Origin: Kitasatospora kifunensis
GTDB lineage: Bacteria > Actinomycetota > Actinomycetes > Streptomycetales > Streptomycetaceae
Direction: 5' to 3'
Assembly (NCBI RefSeq): GCF_014203855.1
Contig: NZ_JACHJV010000001.1
Span: forward strand, 2,108,001 to 2,172,000
DNA: 64,000 nucleotides
This document shows, piece by piece, positions 11,001 through 18,934 of the stretch (position 1 is its first letter; every line of letters begins with the position of its first letter). The translations under genes were made by a program, and so were the position numbers. Below the pieces are notes generated by a model, which saw only the letters and a list, made by a program, of their open reading frames with translations, ran no database searches and had not been told where the DNA came from.

Positions 11001-11640
11001 CGAGTGGCCGCGCCGCCAACTGCTCAGCCTGGAACGCGAGATGCTCGGCCTCTACGTCTCCAGCCACCCGCTGGACGGCGCCGAGCACATCCTGGCCCGC
11101 AACCGCGACGTGTCCATCGCCGAACTGATGGGCTCGGGCCGCACCGAGGGCGAGGTGCGGCTGTCCGGCCTGATCACCGGCGTCGACCGCCGGATCAACA
11201 AGGCCGGCAACGCCTGGGCGATCATCACCCTGGCCGACCGCGACGGCTCCGTCGAGGTCCTCTTCTTCCCGGCCACCTACAACCTGATGGCCGACCAGAT
11301 GATCGAGGACAACGTCATCTCGGTGCGCGGCCGCCTCAACGAGCGCGACGGCGCGCTGAGCATCTTCGGCCAGGAGATCACCAGCCTGGACATCTCCGCG
11401 GCCGAGCACGGCGGCAAGCCGCCGGTGCAGATCACCGTGCCCTACCCGAAGGTGACGGCCAACATGGTGCGCGAGCTCAAGCACACGCTCCAGGCCCACC
11501 CCGGCGACGTCCCGGTCCGACTGCTCACCACCAGCCGCCAGAAGGACGTCCTCTACGAGCTCGGCTTCCTGGTCAACCCCGACACCGCCTTCGCCAGCGA
11601 GGTCAAGACCCTGCTCGGCCCCGCCGCCTGGAGCGCCTAG
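8089..11640 (+). CDS. dnaE: DNA polymerase III alpha subunit
   Basis: This 1183-residue protein is the catalytic subunit of the replicative polymerase (DnaE1 type). FVHLHVHTEYSMLDG at the N-terminus opens the PHP domain with its metal-binding histidines. PPDVDIDFDD near residue 420 and IKMDFLGLRNL near residue 580 carry the three catalytic aspartates. GPGRGSAAGSMVAYLTGI and the YQEQV region are classic C-family motifs. An OB-fold follows (VRLSGLITGVDRR, about residue 1020). The length fits actinobacterial DnaE1. The start is GTG 8089 with AGGAG 13-17 bases upstream. It is flanked by terminators, hence probably transcribed alone. Confidence 0.98.
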   Translation: MADSFVHLHVHTEYSMLDGAAKNGKLVAEAARQGMPAIAMSDHGNMFGAYEFFHKATPDSGVKPIIGIEAYVAPGSRFEKKPVFWSPGGQRPASSDGEGGKDVSGGGRYTHMTMWAQNATGLRNLFKLSSLASMEGYYMKPRMDRELIAANASGIIATTGCPSGEIQTRLRLGQYEEAVKAADAYQQIFGRENYFLELMDHGLSIEQDVRADLLRLAKQLNIPLLATNDSHYVTADQADAHDSLLCVGVGKNKDDPNRFKFNGSGYYVKTAEEMRALFSELPEACDNTLAIAERVESYAEVFNYVDRMPQFDVPEGETQASFLRKKISAGLQHRYGDSPSQEVLDRIELEMGVITPMGFDAYFLVVADICQYGRDNGIPVGPGRGSAAGSMVAYLTGITQLDPLEHDLLFERFLNPERINPPDVDIDFDDRQRDQMVRYVTDKYGEAYTAQVNTFGTIKAKAAVKDANRILGYPFAMGDRITKAMPPDVMGKGVPLADLFNEKHPRYNEGTEIRALYANEPDVKKIIDTGLGIEGLIRGTGVHAAAVILSSTPLLELIPLHKRDKDGVIITGFDYPSCEAMGLIKMDFLGLRNLGIIDHCIKIVKANRGVDVDIEKIPIDDPTTYELLARGDTLGVFQLDGGPMRALLKLMKPTEFADISAVSALYRPGPMGMNSHTNYALRKNAQQEIVPIHPELEAPLSEVLGPTYGLIVYQEQVQRAAQVLAGYSLGQADLLRRAMGKKKKEVLEKEFVPFHAGCKERGYSDEAIQAVWDVLVPFAGYAFNKSHSAAYGLVSYQTAYLKANYPAEYMAALLTSVADDKDKMAVYLAECRSMGIKILSPDVNESVVDFTAVGSDVRFGLKAVRNVGVPVIESMIKTRKEKGKYSSFPDFLDKVELVACNKRTIDSLIKAGAFDSLNHTRQSLCAVHEQAVDAVTGVKKQQAIGQDDLFGALDDGSDTPTIGLDFELTDREWPRRQLLSLEREMLGLYVSSHPLDGAEHILARNRDVSIAELMGSGRTEGEVRLSGLITGVDRRINKAGNAWAIITLADRDGSVEVLFFPATYNLMADQMIEDNVISVRGRLNERDGALSIFGQEITSLDISAAEHGGKPPVQITVPYPKVTANMVRELKHTLQAHPGDVPVRLLTTSRQKDVLYELGFLVNPDTAFASEVKTLLGPAAWSA

Positions 11641-11651
11641 CAACCCGGCGG

Positions 11652-11706
11652 TTCCACGGCTCCCGATGACCGCTAGTAGTCTCAGCGCGCACCGGGAGCC
11701 GTGGAA
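11652..11706 (+). terminator. Hairpin between dnaE and next gene
   Basis: Perfect 14-base arms (11652-11665 and 11693-11706) enclose 27 bases. It can end dnaE transcription. The loop contains TAGTAGTCT, which resembles a -10 element, so the same stretch may also carry the promoter of the gene at 11739. Confidence 0.65.
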
Positions 11707-11738
11707 GTGCCATGGCCCCGCCGTTCGGAGGGGACACC

Positions 11739-12419
11739 ATGAGCTACGCGCCGCCCGTCGGAGGCTTTCCGACCCCGCAGCCGGCGCCGGGCAGAGCACG
11801 CGCCGCAGCCTTGCCCGGGCTGGCCGCGCTGCTGATCGTCGAGCTGCTGCTGGAACTGGCGATCCTGGCCTTCGATCTGAACCGGCAGGGCGCGGCCTAC
11901 CTGCCGACCGCGCTCGGGATCAACTACGACCACTTCGTCGATGGTGTGCCGGTCTCTTTCACGGCCAGCGACACCGCCACGGTGCTGCTGCTGATCGTGC
12001 TGATCATCGCCGCCTTCACCGGTCGCGGCTGGGTACGGGCCGCAGGCATCGGGCTGCTGCTGCCCAACGCCTACATCGTGGTGATGACGGAGGTCTCCGA
12101 GCTGACCGGCGCCGACCCGATCCGCCACGCCTGGGGCTCGCCGCTGCTGCCGAACCTGCTGCTCAGCCTCGATGCCATCGCCCAGGTGGTGTTCGCGGTG
12201 ATCTTCGCCGTCGTCGTGGCGGTCACCGTCCAGCGACCGGTCCCCAGCGGCTACCCGGCCCCCTTCCCCCCGCAGGCCGCCCCCAGCTACGGCGCGCCGA
12301 TCCCGCCCCAGCCGGTCGCCGGCTACCCGGCGCCGATGGCAGCGCCCGCCCAGCAGCCCATCCAGCCGCCGGCGTACGGCTACCCGCCGCGGCCGCCGCA
12401 GGCCCCGCCGACGGCCTGA
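11739..12419 (+). CDS. Membrane protein with Pro-rich C-terminal tail, function unknown
   Basis: A 226-residue protein I do not recognise. After a short Pro-rich start there are about four hydrophobic segments: LPGLAALLIVELLLELAILAF near residue 30, ATVLLLIVLIIAAFTG near 85, a weaker GIGLLLPNAYIVVM near 110, and DAIAQVVFAVIFAVVVAVTV near 155. The last 60 residues repeat Pro/Ala/Tyr/Gly units (GYPAP, YGAPIPPQP). ATG 11739 follows GGAGGGG; an ATG at 11712 lacks a ribosome site. Its layout mirrors the RDD protein upstream of dnaE, but with the tail at the other end. The two may be surface-biased membrane proteins; no function is claimed. Confidence 0.75.
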   Translation: MSYAPPVGGFPTPQPAPGRARAAALPGLAALLIVELLLELAILAFDLNRQGAAYLPTALGINYDHFVDGVPVSFTASDTATVLLLIVLIIAAFTGRGWVRAAGIGLLLPNAYIVVMTEVSELTGADPIRHAWGSPLLPNLLLSLDAIAQVVFAVIFAVVVAVTVQRPVPSGYPAPFPPQAAPSYGAPIPPQPVAGYPAPMAAPAQQPIQPPAYGYPPRPPQAPPTA

Positions 12420-12442
12420 CGAGCTACCAATATGACAACCCG

Positions 12443-13036
12443 TCAGCTCTGGGACTCGTCCAGCTCGGCGAGGAAGTCGAGCGAGGCCGCCCAGGCGGTC
12501 TCGGCCGCCTCGGCGTCGTAGTCCGGCAGCTCGGGGTCGGTGAAGAGGTGTCCGGCACCCCGGTAGCGGTGCACCTCCACCTCGGCGCCGGCCCGGCGCA
12601 TCCCCAGGTACCAGGTGTTCAGCCAGTCCTCGGTCTCGAACGGGTCGGGCTCCGCGACGTGCAGTTGCACCGGGATCTCGGTGGCGGCGTCCTCGCGCAG
12701 GTCCGAGGTGCCGTGCAGGAGCAGCAGGCCCCGCGCGTGCTCGTCGGCGAGCGCCAGGTTCTGGGCCAGCCCGCCGCCGAGTGAGAAGCCCGCGTAGACC
12801 AGCCTGGTCCCGGCGGTGGCGAGCAGCGGGGCTGCTGCGCCGACCGCGCGGCGCAGCAGCTCGTCGTTGCCGAGTTCCTCGCGGTAGGCCATGCCCGCCT
12901 CGACGGTGTCGAAGACCTTGCCGTCGTACAGGTCGGGCACGTGCACCTGGTGTCCGGCCGCGCGCAGCCGCTCGGCGGCGGCGTGCACGGCGGGGCGCAG
13001 CCCGTAGGCGGAGTGGAGGAGCAGGATCTGGGCCAC
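12443..13036 (-). CDS. Dienelactone hydrolase family protein
   Basis: A 197-residue alpha/beta hydrolase of the DLH family. ILLLHSAYGLRP supplies the oxyanion loop, VYAGFSLGGGLAQNLA the nucleophile elbow with Ser in place of the Cys of true dienelactone hydrolases, and GAGHLFTDPELPDYD the catalytic His. VPDLYDGKVFDTVEAG is characteristic of the family. GTG 13036 is favoured because GGAG lies six bases upstream; ATG 13051 would add five residues. The substrate is unknown. It lies downstream of the ABC permease on the same strand with a 44-base gap, so it may be co-transcribed. Confidence 0.85.
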   Translation of the reverse strand: MAQILLLHSAYGLRPAVHAAAERLRAAGHQVHVPDLYDGKVFDTVEAGMAYREELGNDELLRRAVGAAAPLLATAGTRLVYAGFSLGGGLAQNLALADEHARGLLLLHGTSDLREDAATEIPVQLHVAEPDPFETEDWLNTWYLGMRRAGAEVEVHRYRGAGHLFTDPELPDYDAEAAETAWAASLDFLAELDESQS

Positions 13037-13080
13037 GGGGACTCCGTACATCGTTCGAGGCGGTACCCGCCCATCCTCCC

Positions 13081-13935
13081 CTACGAGACGATGTCCTTGC
13101 GCGCGAACCCCCGGAAGGCCAGCGCCAGCAGCACCACCGAGTAGGAGAGCGAGAGCGAGACGCCCTGGATCATCCCGCCCCACTCCAGCTGCGGCTGCAG
13201 CGCGTCCGCCCAGGCGTACTGCCAGTGCGCGGGCAGCCACTCGCGCAGGCCGCCGAGCGCGGTGATCGCGTCCAGCACCCCGGTGATGATGCTGAGGAAG
13301 ACGGCGCCGCCGACCGCGCCGAGCGGGGCGTCGGAGGCGGTGGAGAGGAAGAACGCGAGCGCGCCCACCACCACCTCGCTGAGGATCACGAAGCCCACCG
13401 CGATGGCCAGGCGGGGCAGTGCCTCGGCCGCGGGCAGGCTGCCGCCGGTGGGCAGCTTGAGGTCGCCCCAGCCGTAGGCGGCGGTGCCGACGCCGAGGCC
13501 GACCAGCGGCAGCAGCACGATGGCGGCGGCCGAGAAGAGCAACCCGACGGTGAGCTTGCGGGCCAGCAGCCGGGCCCGCGGCACCGGGGCGGCCAGCAGG
13601 TAGCGCAGCGAGGACCAGCCGGCCTCGGCGGCCACCGTGTCGCCGCAGAACAGCGCGACCGGGATCACCAGCACGAAGCCGGTGCCCATGAAGAGCAGGG
13701 TGGCCGCGAAGTTGGGTCCGGAGGCGGTGGCCAGCGAGACGAAGGTGACCTGGTCGGGCCGGCTCGGGGTGCCGCCGATCTGGAAGGCGGCCAGCACGAT
13801 GAACGGCAGCGCGAAGAGCACCGCCGCGATCACCAGAGTGCGGCGGCGGCGCAGCTGGCGCAGCGCCTCCACCCGCAGCGGCAGGGTGCGCTGCGGCCGG
13901 TAGCCCGGTGCCCGGTCGGTCAGGACGGTGCTCAT
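13081..13935 (-). CDS. ABC transporter permease (ABC-2 type)
   Basis: A 284-residue membrane protein with six hydrophobic segments, starting LVIAAVLFALPFIVLAAF near residue 35 and ending VVLLALAFRGFARKD. SSLRYLLAAPVPRARLLARK, between segments 2 and 3, is the coupling-helix type motif of ABC-2 permeases such as NatB/DrrB relatives. It carries no ATPase domain of its own. The start ATG 13935 overlaps the last four bases of the upstream hydrolase-ATPase gene, so the two are translationally coupled and almost surely form one exporter. The substrate is unknown. Confidence 0.9.
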   Translation of the reverse strand: MSTVLTDRAPGYRPQRTLPLRVEALRQLRRRRTLVIAAVLFALPFIVLAAFQIGGTPSRPDQVTFVSLATASGPNFAATLLFMGTGFVLVIPVALFCGDTVAAEAGWSSLRYLLAAPVPRARLLARKLTVGLLFSAAAIVLLPLVGLGVGTAAYGWGDLKLPTGGSLPAAEALPRLAIAVGFVILSEVVVGALAFFLSTASDAPLGAVGGAVFLSIITGVLDAITALGGLREWLPAHWQYAWADALQPQLEWGGMIQGVSLSLSYSVVLLALAFRGFARKDIVS

Positions 13936-16697
13936 GCCGAGCCTCCGATCATCGAGAGGAACGCGTCCTCCAGGCGGCGGTGCGGGCCGGCCCGCTCCAC
14001 CGGGACGTCCAGCCGGACCAGTTCGGCGACCAGCTGGTGCGCCGTCAGGCCGTCCAGGCGCACCAGCAGCCCGTGCCCGGCGACCTCCGCCGAGCCGACG
14101 CCCGGCAGCGCGGCCGCCTTCTGCGCTGCCGCCGCCAACTCGGCCACGCCGTACGAGGCGGGGGTGCCGACCAGCACCAGCTCGCCACCGCCGACGATCT
14201 CCGCCACCGCGCCCGAGCTGACCAGTCGGCCGCGGTCCATCACCACCAGGTGGGTGCAGCTCTGCTCGACCTCGGCGAGCAGGTGGCTGGAGACGATCAC
14301 CGTCCGTCCGGTGGCCGCGTAGCGGATCATCACCTCGCGCATCTCGCGGATCTGCGGCGGGTCGAGCCCGTTGGTCGGCTCGTCCAGGATCAGCAGGTCC
14401 GGCAGGCCGAGCATGGCCTGGGCGATCGCCAGGCGCTGGCGCATGCCCTGCGAGTAGGTGCGCACCGCGCGCTCCAGCGCCTCGCCCAGGTCGGCGATTT
14501 CCAGCGCCTCGGCCAGGTGCGCGTCCTCGGCGGGGCGCCCTGTGGCCTGCCAGTACAGCTCCAGGTTGGCCCGTCCGCTCAGGTGCGGCAGGAACCCGGC
14601 GCCCTCCACGAAGGCGCCGACCCGGGAGAGCACCGGGGCACCGGGCCGCACGGCGTGGCCGAAGATCCTGATCTCGCCCTCGTCCGGGCGGATCAGGCCC
14701 ATCAGCATCCGCAGCGTGGTGGTCTTGCCGGCGCCGTTGGGCCCGAGCAGGCCCAACACCTGGCCGGGCTCGACGGTGAAGCCCAGCTCGCGCACCGCGT
14801 AGCGGTCGGCGGCGCCCTTGTAGCGCTTGCTCAGTGCGGTGATCCGCAGCGGGACGTGGGCCAGCGCCGGATCCGGCGGCGGAACGCGGCGGCGGCGCAC
14901 GGTCAGCAGCAGCCCGGCGGCCACCGCCAGCGCCAGCAGCGGCAGCACCCAGACCCGGGACGGCAGCGAGGTGGCCTCGGTGGTCAGCGCGCTGTCCGTG
15001 GGGATGGCCAGCGGGCTCGCCAGGCCCACCTGGTAGGTGGCGGGCTGGTTCGGCGAGGCGTAGGCCAGGTCGGTGCTGGCGAGCACCAGGCGCAGCCGGT
15101 GCCCGGCCGGGAAGTTGTAGTCGACGGCGGGCAGCCGGATGGTGGCGGTCCGCCCGTCGGGCGCGTTGGCGCCGGTGATCCGCAGCGGGGCGGCGAGTTG
15201 CTCGGGCAGCGTCTGCTTGCCGTCCGGGGCGACGTCGTAGAGCTTGGCGAAGAGCACGGCGTCGGGCTGGTCGGAGTGCACGGTCAGGCTCACCGTCGGA
15301 CTGCCGGTCAGCTGGAGCGCGGAGCGCAGTGGCGCCGAGTCGAAGGCGGCGTTCTGGCCGGGGAAGTCGAGCGAGATGCCGACGCCCAGTTGGCTGGCCT
15401 GGGCGAGCGCGCCGAGGCCTGGCACGGTGGAGATCGCCGGGGGTGCGCCACCGGGCGGGTTGGCGATGGTCTGCGGCTGGCTGTTCAGCTGGACGGTGGT
15501 GTCGGCGGTGCCGTTCAGGCCCGGGTAGCTGGAGCCGTCGGCGCCGCGCAGCACGGCCTGGAAGCCGGTGGTGTCCAGCCCGCCGGTCCGGGTGATCCGG
15601 AAGGCCGGGCCGGTGGAGTTGGACTGGTGCTTGAGGTAGTGGTCGAACCAGCCGATCACCCGGTCGTCCACCCGGTCGCTGGTCTCGGTGCCGCCGTCGT
15701 GGCCGCCGTCGAACCAGTCCACCGAGACGGGCGCGCCGTTCGCGGCGATCGCCTTGGCCATCTCGTCGCCCTGCTCGAGCGGGAAGAGCGAGTCCTGCTG
15801 ACCCTGGACCACCAGGGTGGGGACCTTGATCTGCGAGGCGTAGGTCGACGGGCTCGACTTCGCCAGCAGCGCGACCGCCGCGGCGTCGGGCCGTCCGGCG
15901 GTGGCCACCCGGTTGTACATCGCGCACAGATCGGGCGTGAAGCGCCCGCAGCCCACCGGCCCGGTGGTGTTCTCCGAGGGAGCGGGCTTGCCGGTGGTGG
16001 AGGCGGTCAGGTCACCGGCCGAGCCGTCGGTGAAGAAGATCCCGGCCCAGAGCTTCTTGAACACCCCGTCGGCCGGGCCGCTGCCCTCGACGTTCTGCGG
16101 GAAGAGCGCCTGGGGCAGGTCCCACCAGGTGATCAGCGGCGCGATGGCCTTGATCCGGGGGTCGGCGGCGGCCGCCAGCAGCGAGATCGCGCCGCCGTAG
16201 GAGGCACCGGTGATGCCGACCACCGGGTCGCCCGGCTTGTCCTTGAGCACCTCGGGCCGGTTGGTCAGCCAGTCCACCAGGTGTTTGACGTCCTGCACCT
16301 CGCCGTCGGGCGAGTCCAGACCGATCTGCCCGGTGGAGTGCCCGAAACCGCGCGAGGACCAGGTGAGCACCGCATAGCCGGCGCTCGCCAGCTTGCGGGC
16401 CTCGCCCACCTCGTCGGCCTTGCTGCCGCCGAAACCGTGGGCGAGCAGCACCGCGGGGCGGGGGCTGCTGCCGGTGGTGAAGAAGGAGGTGTCGATGGAG
16501 ACCTGCTGGTCGCTGCCCGGGGACTGCGGCATCTCGAGGAAACGATCCTCCTGGTGAACCGCCGGCTGGGCGCCCGCCACCGCGGTCACCGTGCCCAGGC
16601 CGACCACCGCGGCCAGCACCAACACCCCGGCCAGCACCCGACTGCGGGTCAGCCTGCCACGTGCACGCCAACGCCGCCAGGGCCCAGGGAGGTTCAT
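13932..16697 (-). CDS. Fusion: extracytoplasmic S15/CocE-type hydrolase, membrane helix, ABC ATPase
   Basis: A 921-residue fusion. Residues about 15-40 form a signal anchor (VLAGVLVLAAVVGLGTVTAVAG). Residues 60-370 are an alpha/beta hydrolase with LLAHGFGGSKAD (oxyanion), GITGASYGGAISL (nucleophile Ser), VVQGQQDSLFP (Asp) and FDGGHDGG (His). Residues about 375-570 look like the PepX C-terminal jelly-roll seen in X-Pro dipeptidyl-peptidases and CocE esterases. VWVLPLLALAVAAGLLLTV near 580 crosses the membrane back. The rest is an ABC ATPase with GPNGAGKTTTLRML, YSQGMRQRLAIAQ and LLILDEPTNGLDP. The predicted topology puts the hydrolase outside and the ATPase inside. ATG 16697 is preferred as a leaderless start eight bases after TAGGAT; ATG 16721 would add eight residues. 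Confidence 0.92.
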   Translation of the reverse strand: MNLPGPWRRWRARGRLTRSRVLAGVLVLAAVVGLGTVTAVAGAQPAVHQEDRFLEMPQSPGSDQQVSIDTSFFTTGSSPRPAVLLAHGFGGSKADEVGEARKLASAGYAVLTWSSRGFGHSTGQIGLDSPDGEVQDVKHLVDWLTNRPEVLKDKPGDPVVGITGASYGGAISLLAAAADPRIKAIAPLITWWDLPQALFPQNVEGSGPADGVFKKLWAGIFFTDGSAGDLTASTTGKPAPSENTTGPVGCGRFTPDLCAMYNRVATAGRPDAAAVALLAKSSPSTYASQIKVPTLVVQGQQDSLFPLEQGDEMAKAIAANGAPVSVDWFDGGHDGGTETSDRVDDRVIGWFDHYLKHQSNSTGPAFRITRTGGLDTTGFQAVLRGADGSSYPGLNGTADTTVQLNSQPQTIANPPGGAPPAISTVPGLGALAQASQLGVGISLDFPGQNAAFDSAPLRSALQLTGSPTVSLTVHSDQPDAVLFAKLYDVAPDGKQTLPEQLAAPLRITGANAPDGRTATIRLPAVDYNFPAGHRLRLVLASTDLAYASPNQPATYQVGLASPLAIPTDSALTTEATSLPSRVWVLPLLALAVAAGLLLTVRRRRVPPPDPALAHVPLRITALSKRYKGAADRYAVRELGFTVEPGQVLGLLGPNGAGKTTTLRMLMGLIRPDEGEIRIFGHAVRPGAPVLSRVGAFVEGAGFLPHLSGRANLELYWQATGRPAEDAHLAEALEIADLGEALERAVRTYSQGMRQRLAIAQAMLGLPDLLILDEPTNGLDPPQIREMREVMIRYAATGRTVIVSSHLLAEVEQSCTHLVVMDRGRLVSSGAVAEIVGGGELVLVGTPASYGVAELAAAAQKAAALPGVGSAEVAGHGLLVRLDGLTAHQLVAELVRLDVPVERAGPHRRLEDAFLSMIGGSA

Positions 16698-16705
16698 GGA
16701 TAGCG

Positions 16706-16711
16706 ATCCTA
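16706..16711 (-). promoter_or_regulatory. -10 element of the hydrolase-ABC gene
   Basis: TAGGAT on the minus strand ends eight bases before ATG 16697, the geometry of a leaderless mRNA. Its -35 position falls at or next to the edge of the large palindrome at 16726. Confidence 0.5.
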
Positions 16712-16725
16712 TCCGTGGCATCTGA

Positions 16726-16783
16726 GAGGGTCCGCCGGTAGGGGGCTGGCGTCGCGACGCCAGCCCCCTACCGGCGGACCCTC
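16726..16783. repeat. 58-base perfect palindrome between divergent genes
   Basis: Bases 16726-16754 are exactly complementary to 16755-16783, with no loop, giving 29-base-pair arms. The centre is GTCGCGAC. It sits between the starts of two divergent genes, so it cannot end either one's sense transcript. Confidence 0.95.
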
Positions 16784-16840
16784 AAAGACCAGCTAAGACC
16801 CGGTCGAGCTGCAGCGATTCGCCCGACTTGTCCGCGTATC

Positions 16841-17851
16841 GTGAGGGCCGTGCTGCGGCCCCTGCTCACCCTGCTCGTCACCGTCGCCGCCACCCTGGTG
16901 GTCGGCTGGGTGGTCGACCAGACGCTGCAGCGGCTCAGCGCCCGCCACCCCGAGGACAGCCTCTGGTCGTTGCTGCGCCGCTGCCGGATCCCGCTGCAAC
17001 TGGTGGTGGCGCCCGCGCTGCTGCTGGCCGCCCACCCGGTCGCCCAGCTGACCAACCAGGGCCTGCGCCACGCGCTGCTGCTGGTCCTGCTCGCCGCGCT
17101 GGGCTGGCTGACCGCACGGGTGATGGCGGCGGCGCTGGCCGCGGTGCAGATCCGCTACGAGTCGGTGGCCGGCGACGCGTCCCGGCTGCAGCGGGTGCGC
17201 ACCCAGCTCAGCATGCTGCGCCGGGCGGTCAGCGCCGTGATCGTGGCCGTCACGGTGGCCGTGATGCTGCTGACCTTCGCCGAGATGCGCACCATCGGCG
17301 CCAGCCTGCTGGCCTCGGCCGGCATCATCGGCGTGGTGGCGGGCATCGCGGCGCAGAGCACGCTGGGCAACTTCTTCGCCGGCCTGCAGATCGCCTTCGG
17401 CGACACCGTCCGGATCGGCGACACCGTGGTGGTGGAGACCCAGCAGGGCACGGTGGAGGAGATCACCCTCACCTACCTGGTGGTGCGCCTGTGGGACTAC
17501 CGGCGGCTGATCGTGCCGGTCTCCTATTTCGTCAGCAAGCCGTTCGAGAACTGGACCCGCAAGGACCCCGGACTGCTCGCCGTGGTGCTGCTGCACCTGG
17601 ACCACACCACCCCGGTGGCGGCGCTGCGCGAGCGGCTGCGCGAGACCCTGGCCCGCTCGCCGCTCTGGGACGGCGCCGAGTGGGCGCTGCGGGTCATCGA
17701 CACCACCCCCAGCACCATCGTGGTGCGGGCCACCATGACCGCCCGCACGCCGGAGGACACCTTCCTGCTGCGCTGCGAGGTCCGCGAGGACCTGCTCGGC
17801 TTCCTGCGCGACGAGCACCCACAGGCACTGCCCCGACTGCGGACGGACTGA
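16841..17851 (+). CDS. MscS-family mechanosensitive channel
   Basis: A 336-residue membrane protein. It has hydrophobic segments near residues 5-25, 48-65, 76-98 and 125-145. The pore helix region ASLLASAGIIGVVAGIAAQSTLGNFFAGLQI (in parts, near 150-180) holds the Gly/Ala-rich TM3 packing of MscS. It is followed by the beta domain start FGDTVRIGDTVVVE and the family-typical RRLIVPVSYFVSKPFENWTR. Such channels open on membrane tension to release solutes in hypo-osmotic shock. GTG 16841 is used; GTG 16850, seven bases after TATCGT, is a possible leaderless start. No good ribosome site precedes either. Confidence 0.93.
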   Translation: MRAVLRPLLTLLVTVAATLVVGWVVDQTLQRLSARHPEDSLWSLLRRCRIPLQLVVAPALLLAAHPVAQLTNQGLRHALLLVLLAALGWLTARVMAAALAAVQIRYESVAGDASRLQRVRTQLSMLRRAVSAVIVAVTVAVMLLTFAEMRTIGASLLASAGIIGVVAGIAAQSTLGNFFAGLQIAFGDTVRIGDTVVVETQQGTVEEITLTYLVVRLWDYRRLIVPVSYFVSKPFENWTRKDPGLLAVVLLHLDHTTPVAALRERLRETLARSPLWDGAEWALRVIDTTPSTIVVRATMTARTPEDTFLLRCEVREDLLGFLRDEHPQALPRLRTD

Positions 17852-17871
17852 GCCCGACCGGCCGGTCCGCC

Positions 17872-18375
17872 TCAGAGGTTGGTGAGCTTCTCGCCCTTGA
17901 GGTCCTGCATGGTGTGGTCCACGCAGACCGCCAGGATGATCAGCAGCACGGCGTCCTGCTGGCTCAGCACGTCCACGGCGTAGGCGTCACGGATGCTGAA
18001 CCAACGCCGGGAGATGTGCGCCAGCGTGTTGCCCTCGTGCCGGATGTCGAACTCCCGGTCCCAGAGGTTGCCCACTATCTTCAGCTGCCGCCCGTCCCGC
18101 AGCCTGACCTTGAAGCGGTCGCCGAAGAGCTTGAAGAACCGCTTGCTGAACTTGGCCACCACCTCACCCTCGTGCTTGATCAGGATGGTGTGGTGCCAGG
18201 TGAGGGCCTTGCGGACGATGGTGGCCACCACCGTGCCCTGGGTGTCCACGAAGTGGAAGGTGCTGCGCAGCCGGAAGAGCTTCTTGTTGACGCGGTAGAG
18301 CTTCTCGCGGTGCTCGGTCTCGATCCAGGCTTCCTCGTGGAAGGCGAACATGCGGTCGCGGATCAGGTAGCGCAT
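17872..18375 (-). CDS. LURP-one-related family protein
   Basis: A 167-residue protein of the LURP-one-related (Tubby-like beta-barrel) family. MRYLIRDRMFAFHEEAWIE, KLFRLRSTFHFVD and HHTILIKHEGEVVAKFSKRFF match the repeated short strands typical of the fold, and the C-terminus ends with the family helix (AVDVLSQQDAVLLIILAVCVDHTM). Tubby-like folds bind membrane phosphoinositides in eukaryotes; the bacterial role is not known. ATG 18375 has GGGGGA five bases upstream. Its charged, Lys/Arg/Phe-rich composition contrasts with the Ala-rich neighbours but is normal for the family. It converges with the MscS gene, with 20 bases between the stops. Confidence 0.88.
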   Translation of the reverse strand: MRYLIRDRMFAFHEEAWIETEHREKLYRVNKKLFRLRSTFHFVDTQGTVVATIVRKALTWHHTILIKHEGEVVAKFSKRFFKLFGDRFKVRLRDGRQLKIVGNLWDREFDIRHEGNTLAHISRRWFSIRDAYAVDVLSQQDAVLLIILAVCVDHTMQDLKGEKLTNL

Positions 18376-18427
18376 GGGTCCCCCGTGATGTGGTGGTGTG
18401 CCGTCCCAGAGCGTAGTGCGAGAACGG

Positions 18428-18934
18428 TCAGAAGAGCTTGACCATGGTGCGGTGCGGTATCCCCGCGTCGTCGTAGACCGGGCCCTCGGCGGCGTAGCCC
18501 AGACGCTCGTAGAAGCCGAGCGCCTGGACCTGGGCGTGCAGCTCGCACTCGGTGGCGCCCAGCTCGCGCCCGGCCTGCTCGACCGCGCCGACCAGCGCGG
18601 CGCCCAGGCCGGTGCCGCGGGCCCGCACGAGGACGGCGAGGCGCCCGAGCAACACCCGGCCCGCGACCCCGGTCAGCGTCAACGCCGGCTCGCCGCTGAT
18701 CATGCGGGCGGTGCCGATCGGCGCGCCGTCCTGGTCGAGCGCGAGCAGGTGGGTCGAGGTGGCGTCCAGCTCGTCGTACTCCAGCTCGGGCGCGATGCCC
18801 TGCTCGACCACGAAGACCTCGTGCCGGACCGCCTTGGCCAGCTTGAACTCGCGCTCGGTGCGGACCACCCGGATGTCCAGCGGCTCCCGGTTGTCCAACG
18901 GCTCGCCGCCGAGCCGCGTCGGCTCAGCTCTCAT
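18428..18934 (-). CDS. GNAT-family N-acetyltransferase
   Basis: A 168-residue GNAT protein. [19 protein letters not shown] is motif A with the acetyl-CoA pyrophosphate loop (R-x-x-G-x-G), and [24 protein letters not shown] is motif B, ending HRTMVKLF. The N-terminal part ([29 protein letters not shown], in parts) matches ElaA/PhnO-like small acetyltransferases; the substrate is not known. ATG 18934 overlaps the end of the pseudouridine synthase gene by 11 bases, so it is probably translated from the rluD transcript. No motif suggests ribosomal-protein acetylation specifically. Confidence 0.9.
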   Translation of the reverse strand: MRAEPTRLGGEPLDNREPLDIRVVRTEREFKLAKAVRHEVFVVEQGIAPELEYDELDATSTHLLALDQDGAPIGTARMISGEPALTLTGVAGRVLLGRLAVLVRARGTGLGAALVGAVEQAGRELGATECELHAQVQALGFYERLGYAAEGPVYDDAGIPHRTMVKLF

